Positions 1 to 8,544 of a stretch of 64,000 bases of DNA are shown here, in pieces. The translations under genes and the position numbers were made by a program. The stretch is from Spirochaetia bacterium (GTDB taxonomy: Bacteria > Spirochaetota > Spirochaetia > Sphaerochaetales > Sphaerochaetaceae), in contig JAKVOU010000001.1 in NCBI GenBank assembly GCA_022482625.1, positions 2,590,784-2,654,783 on the forward strand, read 5' to 3'. The notes below the pieces were generated by a model that searched no databases, was not told the origin of the DNA, and saw nothing but the letters and a program-made list of their open reading frames with translations. How positions within the stretch are numbered: position 1 is the first letter of the stretch; the number at the start of each line of letters is the position of its first letter.

Positions 1-1
1 A

Positions 2-673
2 ATCAATGGGGATCGAATCCTTACCGATGAGAATGATCTTGGCTTGGTCAAGTCATCACCGCTTTTGATTTCTGATGCTATCCTTCGTTTTGCAAGAGAT
101 TTTAGTCTAATCCATACAAGTTGCTATAGTTTCATTGATGGGCAGCTTGAAAAACTGAAAGGACTAGGAATCCCGCTTATCTATGATTTTTCTGATTTGT
201 GGGATGAAAAGAAAATTGCAGCAGTTTGTCCGAATTGTACCTATGCTCTCTTTTCTGTTGGAAATCTGGACAATTTTAATCAAAATAAACAATTGCTTAA
301 GCAAGTAGTCGATAAGTTCAATTGTGAGCTTTCGATTGCAACATTAGGAGCAGACGGAGCGTGGGTCTATTACCATGACAAGGAATTCTTCCTGTTTCCG
401 TATAACCGATCGGGAAAAGTATTTGATACGACCGGATGTGGTGATGCATGGATTTCCGGTTTCATTGCTACATATCAATGTGAAAGAGACAAATATAGGT
501 CATATACCACTGCAGGTACATCCGATTTTCATCTTTCCGATGATGATGAGAATGATTTTTCCAATGGTCTGATACCTTACTGTATGCATGTAGGAAACTA
601 TTGCGCTGCAAAGATTGCAAAAACTGACGGGGCTTTGGGATATTTTGTTCCTTTTGCTGATTGGGAGGAATAA
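2..673 (+). CDS. frlD: PfkB-family sugar kinase, fructoselysine 6-kinase-like (5' end outside window)
   Basis: The reading frame is open from the first bases of the window, so the N-terminus lies upstream and about 223 residues are visible. The C-terminal part carries the PfkB signature DTTGCGDAWISGF near residue 145, where the GCGD Asp is the family's catalytic base and anion-hole region. PfkB kinases transfer phosphate from ATP to a sugar hydroxyl. The specific assignment to fructoselysine rests on context: a SIS-domain deglycase of the right length lies two genes downstream and a truncated APC permease lies beyond the IS, which matches the E. coli frl gene set (kinase FrlD, deglycase FrlB, permease FrlA). 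An acidic loop (SDDDEND) follows the signature and is unusual for the family. A different glycated amine or another ketose is possible. Confidence 0.72.
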   Translation: MNGDRILTDENDLGLVKSSPLLISDAILRFARDFSLIHTSCYSFIDGQLEKLKGLGIPLIYDFSDLWDEKKIAAVCPNCTYALFSVGNLDNFNQNKQLLKQVVDKFNCELSIATLGADGAWVYYHDKEFFLFPYNRSGKVFDTTGCGDAWISGFIATYQCERDKYRSYTTAGTSDFHLSDDDENDFSNGLIPYCMHVGNYCAAKIAKTDGALGYFVPFADWEE

Positions 674-678
674 GGTTC

Positions 679-1329
679 ATGGTAGAAGCAATTATTTTTG
701 ATATGGATGGCGTGCTTATTGATTCAGAGCCTTATCATCTTAGCTTGGATCTGGAATTGCTTAGAAGACATGGAATTGAAATGTCTAAATCAGAACATGA
801 TAAGATACGGGGAATGGATAATCTTTCTTTTTTCAAAAGGGTGGTTGCTGAACATAAATTAGATGTTTTACCAGAGCAATTGCTTGCCGAGAAAAACAGC
901 ATGATGCTGGCAGCCTTGCAATATAGGTTCCCACATATGCCTGGAATTGAGGATTTGACAGTCTTGCTCAAGCAATTGGGGTTACTGGTTGCTGTTGCTT
1001 CTTCTTCTTATAGAGTCGTAGTCGATTATGTATTGGAGAGGCTCCATTGGAAACATCTTGTTTCCTGTTCTGTGTGCGGGGATGAAGTTACCATTGCAAA
1101 ACCTGATCCACAGATTTATGTAAGGACTGCTGCTAAACTTGGTGTCTTGCCCTTGTCCTGTGCAGTAGTCGAAGATTCAACCAATGGAATCTTATCTGCA
1201 AAAAAGGCTGGGATGAGTGTCATTGCCTACTGTAGGGATGCTGTTGGCGGGCAACAGGATGTCAGTCTTGCTGATTTTTCTATATACAGCTTCGATGAGA
1301 TTGGAAAAGTTCTTTGCAGGATAGTGTAA
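679..1329 (+). CDS. HAD-superfamily phosphatase / beta-phosphoglucomutase-like
   Basis: The 216-residue protein starts with VEAIIFDMDGVLIDSEP, the HAD motif I with the nucleophile and acid/base Asp pair (DxD). Motif II is the SSS in VAVASSSYR near residue 113, the motif III Lys is in IAKPDP, and motif IV is VVEDSTNG. A helical cap follows motif I, as in subfamily IA beta-phosphoglucomutase and sugar phosphatases. The ATG at 679 was chosen because GGGAGGA at 663-669 precedes it; an upstream TTG would overlap the kinase end. It sits 5 nt after the kinase gene and 61 nt before the SIS gene, so it is probably co-transcribed and acts on a sugar phosphate of the same pathway. The substrate cannot be read from sequence. 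Confidence 0.8.
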   Translation: MVEAIIFDMDGVLIDSEPYHLSLDLELLRRHGIEMSKSEHDKIRGMDNLSFFKRVVAEHKLDVLPEQLLAEKNSMMLAALQYRFPHMPGIEDLTVLLKQLGLLVAVASSSYRVVVDYVLERLHWKHLVSCSVCGDEVTIAKPDPQIYVRTAAKLGVLPLSCAVVEDSTNGILSAKKAGMSVIAYCRDAVGGQQDVSLADFSIYSFDEIGKVLCRIV

Positions 1330-1390
1330 AGACTTTACACAAAGATTATAATACGTTATGATATGTTATATATTATTTTGGGAGGACTCT

Positions 1391-2404
1391 ATGTTTAATT
1401 TTGATGAGTCACGGTACGCAAGTGTTGTGAACAATGCGATTGCACTGCGGCCACAGATTGAGGCTGCTGTCGATGAGATATGCAAGCAGGGATATTCAAA
1501 TATCTTTTTTGTCGGTTGCGGGGGAACGTATGCACATTCTCTTCCAATGAAGTACTGGCTTGATTCTTCTTCGATGATTGAAAACCATGCAGTCATTGCA
1601 GCAGAGTTCATGGCGATGGGACACAAACGTTTTAGCAAGGACAGTATCTGTATTTTTTCTTCCAGAAGCGGTAATACAAAGGAAATTGTTGAAGCTGCCC
1701 AATTCTGCAAAGAAGCAGGAGCAAGAACAATGGTCTATGTTTCAAATGACGATACCCCAGTATGCAAGTTTGCAGATTACAAGTTCTATAGTTTTGCAGA
1801 AGATGATTGTCTGAGCGAAGCAATTTATTCTTATATGATTTTTGCTATTGCAAGGTTTATGAAAAATGCAGGTGAATTTCAGGACTATGACAAATTTATG
1901 GAAGAGTATGAACAGCTGACACCTTTTTTACTGAAGGCGAAAGAGCAGTATGAGCCTAAGGCTAAGCAGGTAGCTGAGAATTTGAAGGATGACACTTACC
2001 ATATGGTTGTCGGTTCAGGAATGCTCTGGGGCGAGGCATATGATTATGCAATGTGTATCCTGGAAGAAATGCAGTGGCTGAAGACAAAATCAATCCATGC
2101 CGCGGAATTCTTCCATGGTACTTTGGAACTAGTTGAAAAAGACATGAGTATCATTATGCTGTACGGTGAAGATGAAACAGAACCTCTGATGGACAGAGTG
2201 AAGAAATTTGCTTCGACGATTACTGACCGAATTAACATATTCGATACTTCGGTTGTCGAGTTGCCATTCTCTTGTGCTGTATATAGGAAGATTGTATCTC
2301 CTCTTGTCATTTATGCAATCCTAGAGAGACTGAGTTGTTATTTGGAAGAAGTAAGGCACCATAAGCTGACGATCAGACGTTACTATCGGCAGATGGAATA
2401 TTGA
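1391..2404 (+). CDS. frlB: SIS-domain fructoselysine 6-phosphate deglycase-like
   Basis: The 337-residue protein has two SIS (sugar isomerase) domains. The first contains NIFFVGCGGTYAHSLPM near residue 37 and a phosphate-binding SSRSGNTKE near residue 89; the second starts near YHMVVGSGMLWGEAY. Length and layout match FrlB (about 340 residues), which splits fructoselysine 6-phosphate into glucose 6-phosphate and lysine in the cytosol. The ATG at 1391 is preceded by GGAGGA at 1381-1386; an upstream ATG at 1358 lacks such a site. It follows the kinase and HAD genes on the same strand. Related SIS proteins act on glucosamine 6-phosphate or glucoselysine 6-phosphate, so the exact substrate is an inference. 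Confidence 0.75.
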   Translation: MFNFDESRYASVVNNAIALRPQIEAAVDEICKQGYSNIFFVGCGGTYAHSLPMKYWLDSSSMIENHAVIAAEFMAMGHKRFSKDSICIFSSRSGNTKEIVEAAQFCKEAGARTMVYVSNDDTPVCKFADYKFYSFAEDDCLSEAIYSYMIFAIARFMKNAGEFQDYDKFMEEYEQLTPFLLKAKEQYEPKAKQVAENLKDDTYHMVVGSGMLWGEAYDYAMCILEEMQWLKTKSIHAAEFFHGTLELVEKDMSIIMLYGEDETEPLMDRVKKFASTITDRINIFDTSVVELPFSCAVYRKIVSPLVIYAILERLSCYLEEVRHHKLTIRRYYRQMEY

Positions 2405-2416
2405 TCTGAGCTGACA

Positions 2417-2464
2417 GAAGGGACTGTTGCCGTGTCATCCTATGACTTTTGCAACAGCCCCTTC
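2417..2464 (+). terminator. hairpin after the frl genes, terminator-like
   Basis: Arms 2417-2430 (GAAGGGACTGTTGC) and 2451-2464 (GCAACAGCCCCTTC) pair over 14 positions with one mismatch, 12 nt after the frlB stop. No T-run follows, so this may be a weak terminator or an mRNA-end stabiliser. Confidence 0.5.
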
Positions 2465-2577
2465 CTAAGCCATTCGAGAATGAAATTCAAGTTATGATTC
2501 TACTTTTGTGTGTATCATAGGCTTATTGAAACTATATGTCCAAAAGGAAAACAGTACGTGATGGCGGATACATCATA

Positions 2578-2762
2578 TCAGTTTTTTCTTTTTTTTTCGT
2601 GATAGTATATTTGGGCAAGTGTTTCTTCTGCCCAGCTGTATTGGCTCATATATTCTCCACAAAAGTCACTTGCATTTTTTTCTCCGTTTAGATATCTGTA
2701 ATAATCACAATCAACCAACTGTGTATTTAGACAGCATTCCTTTCTTGTCTTTAGTATTAATC
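2578..2762 (-). pseudogene. C-terminal fragment of a response regulator with bacterial transcriptional activator (BTAD) domain
   Basis: The minus-strand frame ending at 2578 reads LVDCDYYRYLNGE, then GEYMSQYSWAEETLAQIYY. That combination (CDYxRxLxGD followed by GEYMSQYSWAE) is, from memory, the hallmark C-terminus of SARP/BTAD-type response regulators. The frame runs straight into the left end of the IS at 2763, so the receiver and DNA-binding domains are missing. It converges on frlB. No other part of this gene was found on the far side of the IS, where an unrelated permease remnant begins. That points to a deletion or rearrangement at the IS rather than simple insertion. Not expected to be functional. 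Confidence 0.6.
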
Positions 2763-4524
2763 CCAAGATGCCCGAAATTGTAGCACTACATTTTTAACCC
2801 CAATGCTTCCTTGAACTTTCCTGAGTCAAGACTTGAGGGAACCTCAATCCCAAAGGCCCTGTAGCATTCCTTTACTTGCCTGTTCGGAGTTTCGACTATG
2901 ACTGTTCCGTCTTGCTTTCTGAAGCACATCAGGGACTGTGTCCTGCCGATGATCTCCGGAAGCGGATGGCCGTCCCCATTCGCTTCCTTCCTGAACAGAA
3001 GCGTGATGATGAGGCAGATCATATCTGCAAGGATCTTGCCCCGTACCGTGCAGTCGGTCCACTTTGCAAGGGGAAGCAGCTTGAGATATGCCTTGGATGT
3101 CTTGAAGGCTCCTTCTATGTCGGCACGGTCAAAGTAGCGGGAAAGGATGTCCTTGGGAGCAGCCCGGTAGTTTGCAATGAGTACGAAATATCCGGATTTC
3201 ACTGTCAGGAAGTCCTTGTCCCTGGCACTTAGCTTCCCGTATGCATCCTCATCCCTCAGGATGCCGTCACGGAATCCCATGAGCGCATTTTCCTTGTCGA
3301 CGAACGGATAGAGGAACATATGCGCATCAAAGAGCCTGCTCTCCTCGCAGGTCCCGAAATAAGTATGCCTGTTGCGGACAAATGCATATTTGCCCTTTGG
3401 GATCTGTTCCTTGTGCCTCCAGTACAGTTCCTTGTATGGATATCCCTTCCTTGCCGGCATCCTCAGTATCAGGGACTTGTCCCCGCAGTCAGAAAACGCC
3501 CTTATGATTTCCTTTGATGCATATCCGGCATCAAGGGTGAGGGAACCGACGCTGATGCACAGGCTTGACTCCACGTCTTCCACGATGCCCATCACCGTGC
3601 TCACGTCAAGCAGGTTCCCCGGGATGATGTCGAACCATACCGGAAGGGAATGCCGTGCGTCCAGTACCAGGACAAGCCTCATCATGCAGGCGCTCCCATG
3701 TACCCCGTGGCTGCACAGTGCATCGAAGGGATTGTCCGCCATGCTGTTCGGCAGGGGGGTCGAATCCACATAGCACGCATTGCCGAAACCAGGATCCTTC
3801 ATCTTCATGAAGGACACGAACCCCTTGAAGAATGCCATCTTCACACGGTCATCCCCCAGCAGGGAGAAGAAGCCCGAATCACAATGCAACGAGGCTGTCC
3901 CTATGTCATCAAGGAGGTAGGCTGCAAAGGACTTGTCCAGGAAGCTGTCACACGATATCGCACTTCCGTTCCTCAGTATCCCATGCAGGAGATGGGCATA
4001 CACCCTCTGGAGGTCCTTTTTTTTCGTAAAGACGTCCTCCAGAAGCCCTGCCAGCCCCTGTTTCCTCAGAAACTCCAAAAGGAGATAGGCATCCCCGAAG
4101 ACGGTGTGTACCTCCTTCTTCAGTTCCCCGTGCGACATGATCCTCCCGTCATCGTCATCAACGGGACTGAACTCATCCTTTTCCACATCATAGGAGACAA
4201 GGCCCCTGGTCGGAGAAACGAAGACCCCCCTTTTCTTTGCAGCATCAAGGAATATTATCTTCCCCAGCACCTCCCTTGAAATCTGCCTGGAATGATATTT
4301 CGCTCCGCGGACGTATGCGACGTCCTTGATCGAAGCCGAACCGGATATGAAATTGCCTGCGGCATCGCAACAAGTCTTCTGAGTTTTGATAAAAGCCATG
4401 TTCGCCTCTTAAGTAGTCTTTTATATCACTACATAATATACAGCGCATTACAACTTATATCAATAATTCAAAAGAAAATATTCAAACTATTTGGAATGTA
4501 GTACTACAAAATCATTCATCTAAG
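2763..4524 (-). mobile_element. IS1634-like insertion sequence, full-length copy (about 1.76 kb)
   Basis: Ends were set by comparison with the second, deleted copy at 39026-39624 and by imperfect terminal inverted repeats. The left end (2763 on) and the reverse complement of the right end (4524 back) share AGATG and then TTGTAG.ACTACATT over about 28 bp. The single transposase ORF fills the element. No clear target-site duplication is visible. Both neighbours are interrupted genes of different families, so the element probably took part in an adjacent deletion or recombination. Confidence 0.85.
2786..4399 (-). CDS. IS1634/IS4-type DDE transposase
   Basis: The 537-residue protein has the layout of IS1634-family transposases. 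The first catalytic Asp is in CYVDSTPLPNSMADNPF near residue 208, the second in LTLDAGYAS near 285, and the conserved Glu block is YFDRADIEGAFKTSKAYLKL near residue 428 (the YREK-like region of IS4 enzymes). The start ATG (MAFIKTQKTCC) is retained. No stop or frameshift interrupts it, so it could be active. GC content is visibly higher than in neighbouring intergenic DNA. The deleted copy at 39 kb preserves the same start and parts of the middle. Confidence 0.9.
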   Translation of the reverse strand: MAFIKTQKTCCDAAGNFISGSASIKDVAYVRGAKYHSRQISREVLGKIIFLDAAKKRGVFVSPTRGLVSYDVEKDEFSPVDDDDGRIMSHGELKKEVHTVFGDAYLLLEFLRKQGLAGLLEDVFTKKKDLQRVYAHLLHGILRNGSAISCDSFLDKSFAAYLLDDIGTASLHCDSGFFSLLGDDRVKMAFFKGFVSFMKMKDPGFGNACYVDSTPLPNSMADNPFDALCSHGVHGSACMMRLVLVLDARHSLPVWFDIIPGNLLDVSTVMGIVEDVESSLCISVGSLTLDAGYASKEIIRAFSDCGDKSLILRMPARKGYPYKELYWRHKEQIPKGKYAFVRNRHTYFGTCEESRLFDAHMFLYPFVDKENALMGFRDGILRDEDAYGKLSARDKDFLTVKSGYFVLIANYRAAPKDILSRYFDRADIEGAFKTSKAYLKLLPLAKWTDCTVRGKILADMICLIITLLFRKEANGDGHPLPEIIGRTQSLMCFRKQDGTVIVETPNRQVKECYRAFGIEVPSSLDSGKFKEALGLKM

Positions 4525-5414
4525 GTATAATAGTAACCTGTTTGATTATGGGGGTCGTGATTGTGCTGGGGGCTGCCATAGGATTTTCTGGTTCAGATTT
4601 CAGACATCTTGAACCATTGTTTGCTCCGGATACACAGCCGATTGCAGGTATGTTGCCGATAATTGCTGTTGCTCCGTTTGCCTTTGTGGGATTTGATACT
4701 GTTCCGCAGGCATCTGAAGAGTTCTTATTTGATACCAGACAATGTAAGAAAATCATGAAACTCGCTATTTTTTTTGGTTTTCTGATCTATATTGCGGTAA
4801 ACACGGCTACAGCCATTGTATTTCCTTGGTATGATTTCATTTCAAAGCCATCTGAGTGGTATACGGCTGATGCCGTGGCCTATGTATTGGGACGGGGAGG
4901 AGTATATATCCTAAGCATCTGTATCCTGGCAGCATTATTGTCTGGAGTCCTTGCCTTTTATATGGCCGCAAGTCGGCTTTTGTTTGCCATAGGTCGTGAA
5001 AATGGTTTTTCATTTTTTGCTAAGCTCAATCAAAAGAACGGGACTCCTGAAAATGCCATTGTATTTACTCTGATGTATTCGCTTTTTGCTCCTTTTTTTG
5101 GACGGACTGTTACTTCTTGGATTTTTGAGGTTGCATCCATCGGTACTGCAATAGGTTACCTTTATACTTGTCTGTCTTGCCATAAGTTTTCCAAGAAAGA
5201 CGGAAATCGAAGACAGGCAACAAAGGCCTTGATAGGGAGTCTGTTTTCATGTTCGTTTATTGCTTTATTGCTCATACCGGGAACGCCGTCGTTCCTTTCA
5301 ATACCATCCAGGATAATTACCTTAGGTTGGGTAATATTGGGTTCTGTTTTCTTGTTGACACATAAAAGGAATTTCTTAGGGAAAAAATCCGATAGGAGGA
5401 TACTGGATCATTGA
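4525..5414 (+). pseudogene. APC-family amino-acid/fructoselysine permease, N-terminus lost at IS
   Basis: About 296 residues are open from the IS right end (4525) to the stop at 5414, without a proper start. The segment starts inside a membrane helix (LIMGVVIVLGAAIGFSG) and continues with APC-type features: LFAPDTQPIAG, then PFAFVGFDTVPQASEE, and several further hydrophobic helices. Typical APC permeases are 430-470 residues, so about 150 residues (four to five helices) are missing. Because FrlA of the frl system is an APC permease and this remnant lies next to frlD/frlB, it is plausibly the system's own importer, now broken. A TTG at 4542 could in principle start a truncated protein. Confidence 0.75.
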
Positions 5415-5668
5415 ATAACATTTTATTTCGAAAGACATAGACGGACAATACCAATATATTTGAATATCTGTTTTTTATTGCTAATGATTTTCCAATTTCT
5501 AAACTATATTTTTTCCAAGGATTGTATTCTGTTACGGCAGAAGCTTCTGTTTTGCTTTATGGTTTCCTTCTAGTCAATTCCTTGAGAATATTGTCCAAGC
5601 AGTTATTTATCTTTCTGCTATACATTAGTTAATGTATATTGGATTTATAATACCCTGTCTAAATTATT

Positions 5669-6574
5669 TCATATGATTCTACGAATTTCATCCAATGAAG
5701 AGTAGTGGTTGTCCGCCATGTACTGTTCCAGTCCTTTCAGGATTCCCATGGCTGCAGTCGGCTGCAGCAAGGATGCTGTGCCTATTTCGCAGCAGGTAGC
5801 TCCTACCATGATGTAAGCTATGACATCTTCCCAGCTCATGATGCCTCCTACGGCAACTACGGGAATATCCACTGCATGGCATACCTGATGTACCATCCTC
5901 AGCGCTATGGGCCTGATAGCCGGACCGGAGAGACCTGCGTAGACGTTGTTGAATACTGGTTTCTTTTTCTTGATGTCAATTGCCATTGCTTGGAAAGTAT
6001 TTACCAATGAAAGCGCATCGGCACCTACTTCTTCGCAGGCTTTTGCAAGGTCAACGATATTTTCTGCATTGGGAGACAGTTTTACTATCATCTTCTTCCT
6101 GCAGATTTTTCTCATCCTTGCGACGAACTGCTTCGCGAATTCAGTCTGTATACCGAAATTCATGCCTCCGTTCTTGACATTCGGACAGGAGATATTCAGC
6201 TCGATGAAATCTATATCCAAATCATTGAGTTTTTCCAAGGCTTCTTCATACTCTTCTTCTGAGTGGCCTCCCAAGTTTACAATCCTGGTAAAATCGAAAG
6301 TAGTCAACTTGGGATAGATGGTATCGATAAAGGCGTCAACTCCAGGGTTTTCGAGTCCTATGCTGTTCATCAGTCCGCTTGGGGTTTCCCAGATCCTTAT
6401 ACCTTCATTACCACACTGGGGTTGCAAGGTAAGTCCCTTGAAGCACATGCCACCAAGCTTTTCGATATCGAAGAACCCTGACAGTTCCTTTCCGAAGCCA
6501 CAGGTACCTGATGCCAGCAGAAGTGGATTCTTCATGACGGTCCCTGCAAGATTTGCCTGCAATGCATTATTCAT
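5669..6574 (-). CDS. pyrD: Dihydroorotate dehydrogenase, class 1B catalytic subunit
   Basis: The 301-residue protein has the PyrDB pattern: NPLLLASGTCGFGKE near residue 19, SIGLENPGVDAFI, the catalytic-base Cys in LNISCPNVKNGG near residue 130, and the FMN phosphate-binding VAVGGIMSWEDV near residue 238. It interconverts dihydroorotate and orotate in the cytosol. With PyrK it forms the NAD-linked heterotetramer. The ATG at 6574 was chosen because it overlaps the end of pyrK by 8 nt and aligns with the family N-terminus; the longer frame reads into pyrK. It is the last gene of the minus-strand operon. In this context it may run in the reductive direction (see findings). Confidence 0.92.
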   Translation of the reverse strand: MNNALQANLAGTVMKNPLLLASGTCGFGKELSGFFDIEKLGGMCFKGLTLQPQCGNEGIRIWETPSGLMNSIGLENPGVDAFIDTIYPKLTTFDFTRIVNLGGHSEEEYEEALEKLNDLDIDFIELNISCPNVKNGGMNFGIQTEFAKQFVARMRKICRKKMIVKLSPNAENIVDLAKACEEVGADALSLVNTFQAMAIDIKKKKPVFNNVYAGLSGPAIRPIALRMVHQVCHAVDIPVVAVGGIMSWEDVIAYIMVGATCCEIGTASLLQPTAAMGILKGLEQYMADNHYSSLDEIRRII

Positions 6575-7274
6575 AGAACACCTCATTTGCCTTGAAAACC
6601 GGGCCTTCCTTGCATACTCTTTGATTTCCGTGGATGGTCTTGATGGAACAGCCAAGACAAATGCCTATGCCACATCCCATTCTTGCTTCCAACGAAACGA
6701 AAAGTTTTTCTCCGACTCCCTTTTCCCTGCATATTTGGGAAAACAGTTTCATCATGATGGTAGGACCGCAGGCATAGATGTAATCATATGCCTGTACATC
6801 GATATCCTGGATGATATAGCCACCGACATTGACAGTGACCGCATCGAGGATTTCCTTATATTGATCTACCAGGATTGCTTCTTTGCTGAATCCCAAGTAA
6901 CCGTCTACGATAGTATTTTTCTGTTCTTTCAGCTTTTTCCCTGCATAGTATAGCGGCGCAATTCCTGTCCCTCCGCCTACCAAGGCTATTTTTCCTTCTG
7001 CATGGGGAAATCCTGTACCGTTCGGTCCCTGAAGCAGGACATGTTGCCCTGCTTGCATAGTGCTTAGCTTTTGAGTTCCTTGGCCGACTGTTTGGTAGAG
7101 AAAGGATGTCGTTTCAGCATTGCTGTCAAAAATACCAAGAGGTCTGGATAACAAGGGGAAATTGTCTTCCGTCCGTACCATGACAAACTGGCCCATGTCG
7201 CAGGAAGAAGGATCCTTGACCTTCATGAGATAAAACTTGTCGTTTACCTTCCTGTTGTAGACTATTTCATTCAT
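6567..7274 (-). CDS. pyrK: Dihydroorotate dehydrogenase electron-transfer subunit (FAD, 2Fe-2S)
   Basis: The 235-residue protein has a ferredoxin-reductase fold: LSRPLGIFD binds FAD near residue 40, and a glycine-rich nucleotide segment ALVGGGTGIAPLYYA lies near residue 105. A C-terminal cysteine cluster (MGCGIGICLGCSI then VCKEGPVF) ligates the 2Fe-2S centre. It couples PyrD to NAD(H). The gene overlaps pyrC upstream by 8 nt and pyrD downstream by 8 nt, which indicates translational coupling. Confidence 0.92.
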   Translation of the reverse strand: MNEIVYNRKVNDKFYLMKVKDPSSCDMGQFVMVRTEDNFPLLSRPLGIFDSNAETTSFLYQTVGQGTQKLSTMQAGQHVLLQGPNGTGFPHAEGKIALVGGGTGIAPLYYAGKKLKEQKNTIVDGYLGFSKEAILVDQYKEILDAVTVNVGGYIIQDIDVQAYDYIYACGPTIMMKLFSQICREKGVGEKLFVSLEARMGCGIGICLGCSIKTIHGNQRVCKEGPVFKANEVFYE

Positions 7275-8544
7275 TTGTTCTGTCCTTATATACTATTTTT
7301 CCATCGATGATGGTATAGACGACTTTGCCTTGCAATGTTTTCTGCAGGAACGGTGAGTTGGATGATTTCGATTTTCCGCTTGTATAGACCCATTGGGCTT
7401 GTGGGTCAAACACTACGAGGTCGGCCGTTGCCCCCTTTTGGAGTGAGGGGAGTTCAAAACCATATAAAGAGGCTGGATTGGTGGTCAGCAGACGTAGGAC
7501 ATCGACCATTGTCATACCGTGTTTTTTGACAAGCATTTCGTAGACGGCTGACAATGCAGTTTCCAGACCTATGATGCCACTGGGAGAGCGTAGGAATCCT
7601 TGTCCCTTTTCTTCTATACTATGTGGAGCATGGTCAGTCGCGATGAGATTGAGTGTCGAATCCCTTACCCCTTCTATCAGAACCATCCGGTCCTTTTCTG
7701 TTCTGAACGGGGGATTGAGCTTGGCATTGGTACCGCTTCGTAGGATTTCGGTTTCATTGAAGGAAAGATGCTGTGGTGTTGCCTCTGCAAAGATCGTTGG
7801 AGAAAATTGTTTGGCAAACCTGATGATTTCAACGGATTCTTGAGAGCTTATATGTTGGAAATCAACTTTTGCTTTCGTATGGACTGCAAATACACAGTCT
7901 CTGGCAACCATACTGCTTTCTGCCAGATCCATGGCTCCTTTCATCTGAAGCAATTCGGCGACCTTCCCATCATTTATACCATGTACACCGATGAAGTTCT
8001 GGTCTTCCTCATGCAAGCTGATAGGACAGTCAAGTGCCTTGGCCTTTTCCATGGCTTCGGCTACCAGCTTGGTATCCATGATGGGGGAACCATCATCACT
8101 GAAACCGACGGCACCATATGATCTGAGGGCATCCATATCGGTCAGTCTTTTACCTTCCATGCCTTCCGTTACATTTGCCACGGTATACAGTTTCAATGGA
8201 GTTGCTTTGGCTTTTTGATAAAAGTAGGCAAGGGCCTTTTCATTGTCCATCCGAGGCTGCGTGTTTCCCATGCAGACGACTTTCGTGTAGCCGCCGGCAA
8301 TGGCGGCTTCACTGCCGGTACATATGTCTTCCTTGTAGGTGAAGCCGGGGTCTCTGAAATGGGCATGTACGTCTATCAAACCGGGGAAGACCAGCATGCC
8401 TTCGGCATCGATATATTCGGTTGCCCTTCCTTTTTCAATATGTTGGCTGATTCCCGTGATTTTTCCATCAGCAATCTGCAGGTCAGCTTTTTTCTGCCAG
8501 CCATGCAGGGGATCGATAAGCAAGCCGTTTCTAATGATGAGCAT
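7267..8544 (-). CDS. pyrC: Dihydroorotase (class I)
   Basis: The 425-residue amidohydrolase carries the metal-binding DVHAHFRDPG near residue 57, NPPFRTEKD, and LIATDHAPHSIEEK near residue 301. These are typical of class I dihydroorotase, which interconverts N-carbamoyl-L-aspartate and dihydroorotate. The ATG at 8544 is preceded by GGAGG (minus-strand image of 8551-8555). It overlaps the M20 hydrolase gene by 14 nt and pyrK by 8 nt. Linkage to a hydrolase that could consume carbamoyl-aspartate, with no pyrB, pyrE or pyrF nearby, suggests a catabolic role. Dihydropyrimidinase or hydantoinase activity is a less likely alternative. Confidence 0.88.
   Translation of the reverse strand: MLIIRNGLLIDPLHGWQKKADLQIADGKITGISQHIEKGRATEYIDAEGMLVFPGLIDVHAHFRDPGFTYKEDICTGSEAAIAGGYTKVVCMGNTQPRMDNEKALAYFYQKAKATPLKLYTVANVTEGMEGKRLTDMDALRSYGAVGFSDDGSPIMDTKLVAEAMEKAKALDCPISLHEEDQNFIGVHGINDGKVAELLQMKGAMDLAESSMVARDCVFAVHTKAKVDFQHISSQESVEIIRFAKQFSPTIFAEATPQHLSFNETEILRSGTNAKLNPPFRTEKDRMVLIEGVRDSTLNLIATDHAPHSIEEKGQGFLRSPSGIIGLETALSAVYEMLVKKHGMTMVDVLRLLTTNPASLYGFELPSLQKGATADLVVFDPQAQWVYTSGKSKSSNSPFLQKTLQGKVVYTIIDGKIVYKDRTNE

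Noticed and set aside
3650-4279. 209-codon plus-strand frame inside the IS
   Set aside because: Antisense shadow of the transposase; the deleted IS copy does not preserve it and it has no SD.
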